From NCBI GenBank assembly GCA_014804005.1, contig JAAVAP010000014.1, forward strand, positions 105,954 to 169,953: a stretch of 64,000 nucleotides of DNA, in the 5' to 3' direction. The notes under the pieces were generated by a model. It saw nothing but the letters and a program-made list of their open reading frames with translations, was not told the origin of the DNA and ran no database searches. A program made the translations under genes and the position numbers. This DNA is from Treponema sp. Its GTDB lineage: Bacteria; Spirochaetota; Spirochaetia; Treponematales; Treponemataceae. Shown in pieces: positions 1 to 10,600 of this stretch (positions are counted from its first letter, which is position 1; the number at the start of each line of letters is the position of its first letter).

Positions 1-56
1 GCAAACAGCATAACGACTGCCGCGAAAAACGCGGCAGCTTTTGCCATTCTTTTCAA
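1..56 (-). CDS. Partial CDS running off the left edge; signal peptide of a secreted protein (MKRMAKAAAFFAAVVMLFA...)
   Basis: Reverse complement reads aaggaaatcatt-TTG AAA AGA ATG GCA AAA GCT...; Lys/Arg then hydrophobic core; SD-like AAGGA upstream. Confidence 0.45.
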   Translation of the reverse strand, partial: MKRMAKAAAFFAAVVMLF

Positions 57-80
57 AATGATTTCCTTATTGAAGAATTG

Positions 81-680
81 CTAGCGGCTTTTTACCGAAC
101 CGATTTTTTTCAAGTAATCCTTGACTTTTTCCGACGGCTCGAACATGTCAACCGAGCGATGTGTTTGCAAGTCGGTCATTTCGATGTTCACGATGTAAGT
201 TCGCTCCTGCTTTTTGCCGTTGTTCTGCACCATGATTTTCACAGAACCAGTGAGCATATAGTCGGCCGCGTCCTCATCGTCAATTGCCTTTGCCTGCGCT
301 TCGTTCGCGTGGTCGGCCTGATTGATGAGTTCCTGCCGCATTTCGTCGCGCACATCGGAATTTGCCATGAATTCAAGGAAGCCGCTTTTGATGATGGCGG
401 TTTTGAGCGAGTTGGCGATAATCTGCGTGTCGAAAAATTCGCCCGTCTCGTCCTTGATTCTTCCGACTGTGACAATCGGATCTCGCGAATTTTCTTTGGC
501 GAATCGCTTGATTCGATTAGAATCGACAATCTGTCCCACGATGTCCGTGCAGATAACGCGGCAATCAGATTCGTTCAAGTACGGCGTCATGTTGGCGTCG
601 CCCCCGCGCTTCACCTTTGCGGCAAAGGCAGACGAGGCGACGAGCAACATCGCAAGGGCAACAAAACATAATTTTTTCAT
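81..680 (-). CDS. Secreted protein resembling the LpoB-like (penicillin-binding protein activator) family
   Basis: ORF MKKLCFVALAMLLVASSAFAAKV...; 'DYMLTGSVKIMVQNNGKKQERTYIVNIEMTDLQTHRSVDMFE' resembles the LpoB fold motif; internal ATG chosen because it begins a signal peptide. Confidence 0.6.
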   Translation of the reverse strand: MKKLCFVALAMLLVASSAFAAKVKRGGDANMTPYLNESDCRVICTDIVGQIVDSNRIKRFAKENSRDPIVTVGRIKDETGEFFDTQIIANSLKTAIIKSGFLEFMANSDVRDEMRQELINQADHANEAQAKAIDDEDAADYMLTGSVKIMVQNNGKKQERTYIVNIEMTDLQTHRSVDMFEPSEKVKDYLKKIGSVKSR

Positions 681-699
681 GCTTTTCCCCTTGCCGCCG

Positions 700-1416
700 T
701 TACCAATCGTATTCGACGGTCGTGTCCACCACTTTGTCAATCAAAGGCGCGCGAAGATTTTCGCTCAACGCTTCTTTGAGCAACTTGGTTTCAGACGCAT
801 TGTCTTCAACTCCGTTCAAAGCCGCGGCAAGCTGCCTGTCGTAAATGGCGCGATTCATCGTGAAAACGACATAATATTCATAATAGTAGTCGAACGCGCT
901 TTCGGGAGATTTCTTGTTGACTTTCACGCCCTGCTTCGGCTTTTTGAACTGAATCCAATACTGTGCTTCTTTGAGAAGGCCATTGAGTTCCAAAGCAGAA
1001 AGAGCCTTCACAGTCTGATCGATCGCGCGCTGCATGTTGCTTTCGCTGCTGCCAGAATTGCCCTGCAAGACGGCGTTCGCACTCTGTCCGACGGCGATTG
1101 AGAACGAGTTCGCAACCTGACGCTGAACGTCAACCTGATCGGTCCAAGTCTTGAGGAATTCAAGGTCGTCGCCCTGATTTGAGAAAACAAAAACCTGCGT
1201 TTCTTCAGGATCGATTTTCAAAGACTTCGCAATCTTTTTGTTTTCGCCTTCAAGAACTGATTCAACCCAGCCGGGAATTTCCGTTCCGAGAGCCATGCCG
1301 GGGCGATTCACGATTTCAATCTTAACTTTCTGTTCCTTTGCTTTTGCTGCAAAAGCGTTGAGTGTTCCGAAGCATGCGGCAAGCGCAGCAACGGCAATGA
1401 ATTTTGTAATTTTCAC
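700..1416 (-). CDS. Secreted protein of unknown function
   Basis: GTG start at 1416 preceded by GGAGGA; VKITKFIAVAALAACFGTLNAFAAKA signal peptide; next to the LpoB-like gene on the same strand. Confidence 0.6.
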   Translation of the reverse strand: MKITKFIAVAALAACFGTLNAFAAKAKEQKVKIEIVNRPGMALGTEIPGWVESVLEGENKKIAKSLKIDPEETQVFVFSNQGDDLEFLKTWTDQVDVQRQVANSFSIAVGQSANAVLQGNSGSSESNMQRAIDQTVKALSALELNGLLKEAQYWIQFKKPKQGVKVNKKSPESAFDYYYEYYVVFTMNRAIYDRQLAAALNGVEDNASETKLLKEALSENLRAPLIDKVVDTTVEYDW

Positions 1417-1700
1417 AAAATCCTCCAAAATAATTTTGATAAAATATTGCCATAAAAATGACGGCACAAAAAGTATGCTATCATTTTCATACAAAAAAAT
1501 CAATAGAAACGCGTTTTTTTGCATAGAAATACATTTTTATGCTCTGAAACGCACAAATACAAAGCCAATCCACGAAAAAGCAATGAGTTTTCTACTTGCT
1601 TTTGCATTGCGGCTTTACTTTGATTTCATTTTGTTATGGAGAAAAGGTGCGAGACGGATGAGCGCGTTGAACAAAAAATAACAAAATGCTAGAATGGATT

Positions 1701-2183
1701 ATGCTTTCAAAATATTTGGCGATTTTTTTCATCTCGATGGTGCCGCTCGTTGAATTGCGCGGCGCGATTCCTGTTTCCCAATTTTGGGATTTGCCGCTCG
1801 TTCCTTCTTACATTGTCTGCATTGTCGGCAACATGCTTCCTGTGCCCGTGATTTATCTTTTTGCGCGGCGATTTTTGGAATGGGGGCAGGACAAAAAATT
1901 TATCGGCGGAATATGCCGATTTTTTTTGACAAAGGGCGCGGGCGCGCGAGAAAAACTTGAAGCCAAGGCCGGCAACGGACTTTTCATCGCGCTCATGCTT
2001 TTTGTCGGAATTCCCCTCCCAGGAACTGGCGCGTGGACAGGAACGTTAGCGGCAAGCCTTTTGGGAATGAGCTTCAAAAAAACCGTCGCGGCCGTGATGT
2101 GCGGCGTTGTGATGGCCGGCGTGATTATGATGCTGGCGAGCTTCGGAGCGTTTGGTGCAATCGGCGCAATTTTCGCAAAATGA
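1701..2183 (+). CDS. Small multidrug export protein family (Sm_multidrug_ex) membrane protein
   Basis: MLSKYLAIFFISMVPLVELRGAIPVSQFW... family-typical N-terminus; start moved to 1701 because TTGAAC-17-TAGAAT ends 5 nt before this ATG. Confidence 0.75.
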   Translation: MLSKYLAIFFISMVPLVELRGAIPVSQFWDLPLVPSYIVCIVGNMLPVPVIYLFARRFLEWGQDKKFIGGICRFFLTKGAGAREKLEAKAGNGLFIALMLFVGIPLPGTGAWTGTLAASLLGMSFKKTVAAVMCGVVMAGVIMMLASFGAFGAIGAIFAK

Positions 2184-2197
2184 AATCCAATGCGGAG

Positions 2198-2341
2198 CGT
2201 CATTCAGGCGTGTGCGAAGCGTTGTTCGACCGTACGCATAGCGTCATTCAGTCGTGCGCAAAGTGTCGTTCAGCCGTACGCATAACGTCGTTCAGTCGTG
2301 TGCATAATGTCATCCGACCGTATGCTAAACATCGTTCGATT
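2198..2341. repeat. Degenerate tandem array, 22-bp period, 6 full copies plus a partial
   Basis: Copies at 2198, 2220, 2242, 2264, 2286, 2308, e.g. cgtcattcagtcgtgcgcaaag / tgtcgttcagccgtacgcataa / cgtcgttcagtcgtgtgcataa; odd and even copies alternate in type. Confidence 0.85.
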
Positions 2342-2353
2342 CAAAAAATGCAA

Positions 2354-2385
2354 AAAAAATGCCGCACGAATGTGCGGCATTTTTT
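2354..2385. terminator. Bidirectional intrinsic terminator between convergent genes
   Basis: aaaaaatGCCGCACgaatGTGCGGCatttttt. Confidence 0.85.
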
Positions 2386-2406
2386 ACTTAACTTTCGAAG
2401 GGCGCA

Positions 2407-5400
2407 CTAGAATACATTCGCTCTCACGCCGAACGAAACTTGGAATTCCATGCTTTTGCTTATGTCCAAATTCGGTACATCGGATGGAATGAACCAAAGT
2501 TGGAATTCCGTGTAGAACGACATAGTTTTGAACGCTTTCCATTTCTTGAAATGCGCGCGCGGGAATTCAAGCTGGGCTATGACCGCGCTCAACATACCGC
2601 CCGCTTCCGAACCGCTGTCGTTAAAATGCTTGAAGCTCGCTCCAAGCGCGAGATTCGCGCTCAGCCAATCCCAGTTATGTCCAAACATCCAGCCGAACGG
2701 AAGGTTTGCCACGTTCGCGATAATCTTAAAGCCAAGAACGCAGTCTCCTCCATAACGATAGTCGGTGTCCGGGCGGAAGGCGTGCCATTGGCTTTTTGTA
2801 AACTGTCCGACATTGAACTGTATGCGAACATTGTCGTTAAAGAATGTGAGTCCAAGTCCGATATCGAACAGCGTCGCTCCCCAGAAACTCGCGTCTATGT
2901 ACAATCCCTGGAAGAACGCTGGAACTTCGTAGCTGCTCTTGTCGCCCTTTCGCAAGGCAAGTGTTACATCCTTTAATCCAACATCGTCATTGGCAAGACC
3001 CGAGAACATCAATTCCTGATTGTAATGTCCGCCGACTCCCGGCGAGATTATTCGCACGAACGGAGCCTGCTTGTCGATTTGGACGATGCATCTAGTAATT
3101 GCAATTTCGCCGTTGTTCATCTTCGCGCGCAACAACATAAAATGATATCCGGCGGACAAATCCTCGTCTTCGATGCGATAGCTCCATTTTTCCCTTCGGC
3201 TTATTTCCGTAAACGTGCGTCCGTTGTCCCAACTAATCTCAACGCTTTTTACGGAGCGCATCGCCAATTCGTCTTTTTGGGCTTTTGTCGCGCCTTTCAT
3301 TTTCGCCGCTTCGATTTCAGATTCGTTTATCGAATAGCCGGCAGTGCCTTTTATCACAGGACGATCGTATGCGAAATCGCCGTAGTCGAAATTTTCGATG
3401 CGAACCCACGGTCCATATTCCATATAGTCGAACGTCTGTTCCATTGAGGTTATAGACGCTCCGTTTTCAAGGGAAGCCCGAACCGCATAGCGGTGCACGC
3501 TTTCTTCGAGTTCGCCCGCGTTTATCGGGAATTTGTAGTAGTTCGTGACATTCGGCTCTGTCGATGCCGTTTCCTTGCCGTCAATCAAAAGCGTCAATTT
3601 TGTCACTTTTGTTTCCGAACGCACCGCGCCGAAAATCGTGAACGCACCCTGCTTTCGTTCGCCGTTGAGCGGATAGTATATGTCCACGCTCGCCGCCGCC
3701 ACAGTCTTGTCGAGTTTGATTGAACGGCTCGCGCTCGTAATGTTGCCGGCCGCGTCAACTCCGCTGACTTTCACATTGTAGTTTCCGTTTTCGAGAGCCG
3801 TCATATCGACAATTTCGGTTATCACAGTATCAACATTCAAATCGATTCTTGCCAAATTGGAAGGAACTCTTCGTCCGTCAAGGCTCGCAATCGAAATGTA
3901 AAGCTCGCTCAATGCGATGTTGTCTAACGCGAATCCCGAGAAGAACAAATTGCCGCTGGTCTGCGAATCGTCAAGCGGAAACTCAAGGTTTATTTCCGGC
4001 TTGGTGTTGTCAAGAGTGAGCTGCGTCGAATACAACGACTGAACATCATAATTATCCGTGGCTCGAACGAACACGACGCAAGTTCCGTCTGGCAAAGCGC
4101 GTGTATCGAAACTGTAGCTCCAGTTTGTCGTGCCTTCGACTATATTGTAACTGTTTCCGTTGTCCAAAGAAACTTCGACGCTCTTGATTCCGTTTTTGTC
4201 GCTGGCAGTTCCGCGCAAAGTCGTGATTTCCTTTTGCGTGGTGGAAATGTCCGGGGCCGTCATGACGACTACGGGCTCTGCCAAAGAAACGCGGATTTTT
4301 GAAACCGTCTCTTCGCCGCGCGTGCCATTGACATCCACGGCGTACATCGTAACAGTATGCTCGTTGTCCGTAAGAGAAGTGATTGGCACGTCCACTTTGA
4401 AACTGTAGCCGAAGTCCTGCGAAATTTGCTGGAACGGATTGTTGTCTATCTTATAGTAAACGAGGCTCGGACCGTCATCGTCGAGCGCGACGCCCGAAAT
4501 CGTAAAGTCCGTAGTCAAAACTTGGCTTTCCGTAGGCAGCTGGATTTCCACGACAGGAAGGTCGCTCTCCCTGTCAACGGTAAAATCATATTTGTTGACT
4601 CGCGCCTCGTTTCCTGCGCTGTCGATATAGATGAACTGCATCGCGGAATTGAGCGGCTGTTCGTCCGTTCCGACAACCGTTGTAGGCATCGAGGAAACCA
4701 CTATTTCCTTGCGAGATGCCGCGCTGTTGTTTCCAGCGGGCGCGTATTCCGCTCTCGCGATTGGGCTTGCATCCTTTACAAGCATCGCTATCGTGTTATG
4801 TCCGTTTACGACTTCTTCTGGAACAGGAACGATGACTTGGATTTCCGGCGGAGTGATATCCTTGCAAACTGCGCTTCGATAATATGAAATTTGTCCCGAA
4901 GTGTTTTGGGCGCGAATGTCAATCGGCACAAAACCTTCTGGAAGAGATTCCAAATTGAGTTCGAAAGCGAGAGTGGCGTTCGCCGCGCCCTGCCTAAACG
5001 GAATCTTGTTCCAAGTTTCGCCATTGTTCAGCGAATATTCCAACGCGACGATTCCTGTATTGTCGGCGACAGTTCCCTGTACGCTGGCAGAATTCCTTAC
5101 CCAGGCATTTTCCAAGGGCGATGTTATTGTAATTTGCGGACCGTCTTCTGCGGCAATCAAATTCACCTGGGAACTTGTATAATTTCGCCCTTCCGCGTCG
5201 GTCGCACGAACCTGCACGCCGTTATAATTGCCGGGCGCGAGTAAAGTCAAATAGACCATGTTGTTTTCGACGGACGCGGTGATATTACCGTTTCCGCCTA
5301 CAACTGAAACATTGATCGGATTCGGGGCGTTTACGTAAGCGGCGAACATTTTCTTCGGCAAAATATACGCATTGAATTCGTTTGAGAAATATGACTCGGC

Positions 5401-7566
5401 ATCGCAAACCCAATAAACGCCCTTGCCGTCCTGAATTTCATCGGCAGGATGCTCGCGCCCGATCAAAATTTGCGTTCCAAAAGAATTCGTGTAATCTTTG
5501 CCGTTCGTAACAGTAAGCTCGATATTCGTGGCGCGCGCTGGCATTCCCGCAAGGTTTATCGTAGCCTGTGCATGATTTCGGAGATTTTTGTCAGGATAAG
5601 TGATTGCGGCTTTGCCCTCATAAATTTCTTTTTCGCCTGTCCTCGCCACGCCAAAAATCTTGTAGTTTACGAAAAGGCTCGCTTCGCTCGTAATATCGAT
5701 CAGCAAATTTACAGGACCTGCTTTCGCGTCGGGACTGATGTCGATTCGCATTCCCTTTGAATATGGCGTTCCGTTTATTTCGACTATTTTCGCCTGAACT
5801 GTTTCGTCCTCGATGAAATCAGGCATGTCGGGCATGTCGGGCGTGGGCTTTATGTCCGTGAGATTTGAGACGTAAACGCAAGTGCTGTATTCCGCTTCCC
5901 GTCCCATCGTGTCCGTGACATGATACGTCAAATTGACAACGCCCCATGGCAGCGAATTGATCGGAACAGAAAAAACTTTTTTTGTTTCGTTCTTGGTGAT
6001 TTGAAGTTCGTTGCGCGGCTCGTACGTTCCAGACTTTGCGACAGTGTACCACGCTTCGGCGATTCCTGTCGAACTCCCAGCCTCGATTTCGATATTTCCG
6101 CCCTGTTCAGGATTAATTTCCATTCCGCAAGGCAAGTCGCCTGCGCCCGCTCCGCCTACAATTTTGATTGAATTGAAATAAGGCGCGTCGCCCGCAATAT
6201 TGAAGGTTACGGAAGCCGCAGGGCCTTCAACGCCGTAAATGTCCACGGCGGACACGGATACGGTGTGCTTTCCGCTGCCTAGATTTTCTCTTTCAAGGAG
6301 ATTTTTATAGAAAGTGCTTTGCGTCTCGATCGTGCCCAGACTCGCGCCGTCTATGCTGATTTTCACTTCCTTCACGGCATCGTCATCGACCGCGATACCG
6401 CGCACGAAAACATCGGCGGCATCCGCAAATGACGCGCCGTCTTTCGGCCAATCGACAGTGACTTTTGGTCGGTCGGCATCGTAATCGACTATTATATTTC
6501 TTTCAGCGACGCTGACATTCCCAGCCGTGTCTTCGGCAGTAATCGTGAGTTTTCCATTTTTTATGTTCTTCAAATTAGAAAATTCTTTCGTCCAATAAGA
6601 ATTTCCCGGAATAAGTTCAAATTCGCCACTTTCTCCGCCATAAGACCATTTCAACGATTTCAATTCCACGGCATCGCGCGCGATTCCGGCGGCAGTAAAC
6701 ACGCCTGCCACGCTCTGCTTTTCGGCGGGATAGGTTATTTGGATTTCGGGCTTCGAATTGTCTATGAAAAGCAAAAACGGATAAAAGCCGATTGAGCCTT
6801 GCTTGTCGTGCGCGAAAAACCATATTACGGCAGGACCGTCTTCAAGCTTTTTCGTGTCCACGGACAATGAAAAAGTCGCGTCGGTGGAATCCTTCACTTT
6901 TTTAATCGGCACTTTTGAAAAGCTCGCGCCCTCGTCAAGCGAATATTCAAGAAGCGCAATTCCATTTCCGTCGCTTATCAATCCTTCGAGCTTTACATTG
7001 CCGCTGACCAAAGTTCCCATGGCATAGTTGCTTACGTTTGTCACGGGAGTTCTTCTGTCCAAGCACCATTTATGCTTCACCGAATCGCCGCGAAGTCCGT
7101 TTATGTCAACTCCGTACGCTTCGATAGTATGCTCGCCTTCTTCAAGGGTGGTCGTATCGATGAAATGTGACCAAAATTCTTTTCCTTTGGCACGGACAGG
7201 ATTTTCATAGTCGCCGTCAAGTATCAGTTCGACATAATCCACGCCGTCATCGTCAAAGCAGATTCCCACGATGTTCAAATTGGCAGGAACACGCAGTCCT
7301 TGTGAAGGATTCGTAATGCTCGTAACGGGCTTGTCGGAATCGGGATCTATATAAATATTGAAAGGCCCGCCGAGAGCTGTATTGCCGCCCTTGTCCTTCG
7401 CGGTCACGACGACATTGTATTTTTTCTTTTTCGTGTTTCCGCTTATGTCAAACGTTTCCTGCCAACTATTCATATTTTCGACAGGGCGTTCGACAACATC
7501 GCGGGCAAAAATAAAACTCGCCGAACAAAGAATCACGAAACCAAAAAGAATGCGCTTTAAGAACAT
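2407..7566 (-). CDS. Giant secreted protein (1719 aa) with repeated Ig-like domains and a probable C-terminal outer-membrane segment
   Basis: Signal peptide MFLKRILFGFVILCSASFIFA; repeated 'P.v.it.P......g.....G.a.Dd..v..v...id' modules; C-terminus rich in alternating aromatic/beta strands ending ...FQVSFGVRANVF. Confidence 0.7.
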   Translation of the reverse strand: MFLKRILFGFVILCSASFIFARDVVERPVENMNSWQETFDISGNTKKKKYNVVVTAKDKGGNTALGGPFNIYIDPDSDKPVTSITNPSQGLRVPANLNIVGICFDDDGVDYVELILDGDYENPVRAKGKEFWSHFIDTTTLEEGEHTIEAYGVDINGLRGDSVKHKWCLDRRTPVTNVSNYAMGTLVSGNVKLEGLISDGNGIALLEYSLDEGASFSKVPIKKVKDSTDATFSLSVDTKKLEDGPAVIWFFAHDKQGSIGFYPFLLFIDNSKPEIQITYPAEKQSVAGVFTAAGIARDAVELKSLKWSYGGESGEFELIPGNSYWTKEFSNLKNIKNGKLTITAEDTAGNVSVAERNIIVDYDADRPKVTVDWPKDGASFADAADVFVRGIAVDDDAVKEVKISIDGASLGTIETQSTFYKNLLERENLGSGKHTVSVSAVDIYGVEGPAASVTFNIAGDAPYFNSIKIVGGAGAGDLPCGMEINPEQGGNIEIEAGSSTGIAEAWYTVAKSGTYEPRNELQITKNETKKVFSVPINSLPWGVVNLTYHVTDTMGREAEYSTCVYVSNLTDIKPTPDMPDMPDFIEDETVQAKIVEINGTPYSKGMRIDISPDAKAGPVNLLIDITSEASLFVNYKIFGVARTGEKEIYEGKAAITYPDKNLRNHAQATINLAGMPARATNIELTVTNGKDYTNSFGTQILIGREHPADEIQDGKGVYWVCDAESYFSNEFNAYILPKKMFAAYVNAPNPINVSVVGGNGNITASVENNMVYLTLLAPGNYNGVQVRATDAEGRNYTSSQVNLIAAEDGPQITITSPLENAWVRNSASVQGTVADNTGIVALEYSLNNGETWNKIPFRQGAANATLAFELNLESLPEGFVPIDIRAQNTSGQISYYRSAVCKDITPPEIQVIVPVPEEVVNGHNTIAMLVKDASPIARAEYAPAGNNSAASRKEIVVSSMPTTVVGTDEQPLNSAMQFIYIDSAGNEARVNKYDFTVDRESDLPVVEIQLPTESQVLTTDFTISGVALDDDGPSLVYYKIDNNPFQQISQDFGYSFKVDVPITSLTDNEHTVTMYAVDVNGTRGEETVSKIRVSLAEPVVVMTAPDISTTQKEITTLRGTASDKNGIKSVEVSLDNGNSYNIVEGTTNWSYSFDTRALPDGTCVVFVRATDNYDVQSLYSTQLTLDNTKPEINLEFPLDDSQTSGNLFFSGFALDNIALSELYISIASLDGRRVPSNLARIDLNVDTVITEIVDMTALENGNYNVKVSGVDAAGNITSASRSIKLDKTVAAASVDIYYPLNGERKQGAFTIFGAVRSETKVTKLTLLIDGKETASTEPNVTNYYKFPINAGELEESVHRYAVRASLENGASITSMEQTFDYMEYGPWVRIENFDYGDFAYDRPVIKGTAGYSINESEIEAAKMKGATKAQKDELAMRSVKSVEISWDNGRTFTEISRREKWSYRIEDEDLSAGYHFMLLRAKMNNGEIAITRCIVQIDKQAPFVRIISPGVGGHYNQELMFSGLANDDVGLKDVTLALRKGDKSSYEVPAFFQGLYIDASFWGATLFDIGLGLTFFNDNVRIQFNVGQFTKSQWHAFRPDTDYRYGGDCVLGFKIIANVANLPFGWMFGHNWDWLSANLALGASFKHFNDSGSEAGGMLSAVIAQLEFPRAHFKKWKAFKTMSFYTEFQLWFIPSDVPNLDISKSMEFQVSFGVRANVF

Positions 7567-7639
7567 AAAATTCTCCTGATAAATTAGGAATTTTTATAAA
7601 TCGGCAAAATAAAAATCTTGCCGAAATTGAACCTCTCAA

Positions 7640-10600
7640 TTATTGAGGCCGTCTGTACTGCTGTACTTTAGGTCCCATTTCAAACAAAAGACCTTCGCCG
7701 CCAGTGCCAGTATTTTGAATTTGCGCATGACCTCCAGGCGGAACAGGATACGTACTATAAAAACTGGTCCAACTGTTCTGTGCAGAGATTCCGCCGTATG
7801 GACCTTGACTTATTCCCTTGGTATTGCTGGAACGGGTTTCATCATCCATAAGACCTGCAAGAAACCTAAAGTAATAATTTGTCGTGATTCCCCATGTCGT
7901 AAAATAATAAGTATTATTCCCTTCCTTGGTTAAGAGGCAAACTTTTTCGTAATCGTTGGTGTCCCAATTAGTAGGCAAACCTTGGGTAATATTCGATCCC
8001 GAAAGAACGTCCCCTCCTCGTATAAATATGCCAATACCTCTGCATTTAGTTTTATCTAAACCATTCCAATTGGCTTCTGTATTTGGTACATTATTATCAG
8101 CAAGTCCAGTTATTTCTATTGTAGTTCTGTATGCAACCGCATACGCTGATTCTCTGTCAGTGTCATTTGTTGCTGTAGCAGTAATATTATATTCAAGAGC
8201 CGCGTGGTTTGCTTCATTGCCGAGAGTCACAGGAGTTTCATACCTTCCTGATGTATTGTAAACTTGCCCTTTATTTGCAATATAGGCATTTAGAGAATCG
8301 GTTGGATTTTGTGTGTTTATATAGTTAACAATAGTAGGATTATCTGATCCGTGTCCTACCACTGTGAATGCCTTCCTTGTATATTGATCACAGTCATATT
8401 GCAGTGTAACTCCAGGTGTTTGGCAGTCCACTTTGAATTCTGTCGTCAAAGGTTGTTTAGCCGTCCAGTCCGCATTTACAGTTGTAGCCGTGCCTTTATT
8501 TATCCTTATCACGGGTGCTTCTATGCCTTGGGCGATATAAGAGTCCGTGCGCCCAGTGGCTGAGAATTTTGAACCACCATTTTTATCTTGCATAAAGCCA
8601 TCGAGCACTTTTATTTCGTATGTCGCGCCTTTACAAGGAAGAGGAGAGTTGAATTTTACCGTAACTTTTCTGCCATCGATTTCCACGCCTTGCGCGCGCA
8701 CGTTTTGCGAAAGTTTGCACGCTCCAGTCGCTTCATACGCTTTTATGACATCCTTATAATACTTATATTCTGGATCTATTTCATATTTCAACACATATTT
8801 GGAAGTAAGATCCGCCTTGAAACTGCCGTCCTTGCCTTTCGTCGCGCCATTCGTAGTGAGATCGTAATATTGTTTAAGGCTGGGACTGTTTGCGAAAAAT
8901 ATGCGACCTTCCGCTTCTGAAAGCACGGCAGGAACGCTGTCTACGTTTGACTGCGTTATTTCAACATCGCCTTTTCCTTTGGCGACGGCTTTGTCATAAG
9001 TGATAGTTAACGTTCTATTAGTTTCATTGTATTCCATTCCCGTTATGTTTGGCACAGATGTTATGATGCCGATTTTTTTCATTTGACCAAGGTTTTTTCC
9101 GAAACCTGCGTTTCCTGTAATTGCATCAATAGAGGTTTGCATTGCTTCTGTAACATCTTGTGAGCTATCTTTTACATTGCCAAATTTCACTTCCTTGACT
9201 GTTAGCTGATCTGTATCATCATTTTGGTCAATTCTATATTCAAACAAAATATCGTTTTCTCCGATATTTTTATTTGTATACTTATCTGTATTTGTTTCAC
9301 CTTTGATTTTAAATTCATTGATAGCCTTGCCATTGTTCAATGTAATGCTTGTAGTTCCTGAGAAATTCAATTTTTTGTTAAAGTGAATGAATATGTCAAT
9401 GATGTCGCCTACTCTATAATATTCGTCTGGATTCAGGGCGGAAATATATTCAACCTTAGAAGTTTGCGAATCGACAAGTAAAGAATATTTTTTCGTTTCG
9501 GTGTTTCCGCCCAAATCCGTCGCTGTTACTTCAAATACAAGCGAAGCCCCATTCAAGTTGCGTGCCGTCGCTACAAAAGTTCCGTCATTTTTCACAGTCA
9601 CGTCTTTTGACGCTTGAATCATACCGTTTGCCTTTATCTCCAACTTGGGTAGAGCCTTCGTTCCACCACTTTCCCAAATATAACTAGAATTGTCGCTGAT
9701 TTTTCCATATATTTTTACAACAGTCTTGTCGCTAAATGGAGGAAGTTCACTTATGTTACCATCTTTATCTTTACCTTCTTGATCGCGTGTATCACTTGGG
9801 TTACTTCCTTCGTATGAATAATACTCAAGTTTTGTGAATTCTATTTTTGGAGAATCGATATCGCCTTGGATTGCGTACGTGCTTGTCAAGGCGTTCCCAT
9901 CTCCGTCCTCTACGCGGAAAACGAATGTTTGGTTTGTGAGTTTTCTCTTGTCAATGTCAATGCCAAGGTCGTTGAATATGTTTATTGTGACTTCGTTTTC
10001 ATAGACTTTTCTCGTGAGACCGTTTTCGTAAACAGTCTTTCCCGTGTCTTTTGGACCAATAGTATAGACTTTTCCTTCTTTCAAGTCATTTAAATTTGTG
10101 GGATTGTTTGTCCATTTTCCTGAATTGGAATCCGAATATTCTATTGTGTCCGTGGGATTTATGATGTACGCCATTTTCAATGAATTGACTTTGGTTTCGT
10201 CTTTCGAAATTATCGTGAAAGTGAAGTTTCCGTTTGCGTCGCAGAACAGGTTTCCGCCTTCCTCATGGGAAACGTCTACCGAAGGGAACGTTTTGTCTAC
10301 AACCTTAACCCAACCTGTCTTCGTATCCGAAACTTTGTCTTTTTTGTCTGTAGCGGTTATTTCAACTAAATAAACGTCGCTATCGGTTGGAAGCGGAAGT
10401 TCAAAGTAAACGTTGTTTTGGTCTTCCTTATCGTCATCGGCGGAATAAATTTGCCTTTTGTTCCATTCATCAGACAGTGCTGATGTGACGCCTTTCTTTT
10501 TAATGGTCACATTTACAGATTTTATTGCCGTGTCGTCATAGGCATTTCCCAAAATCGAAGAGCCAGAATAGACATTTTTCGGTGCGTCTTCATCGCCCAA

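Noticed and set aside
2198-2341. CRISPR array
   Set aside because: Units are contiguous 22-mers with no unique spacers and substantial unit-to-unit degeneracy; no cas genes nearby.
5815-5860. Short ggcatgtcg tandem repeat as a regulatory element
   Set aside because: Lies inside the 1719-aa coding region and simply encodes PDMPDMPD, a linker-like segment.
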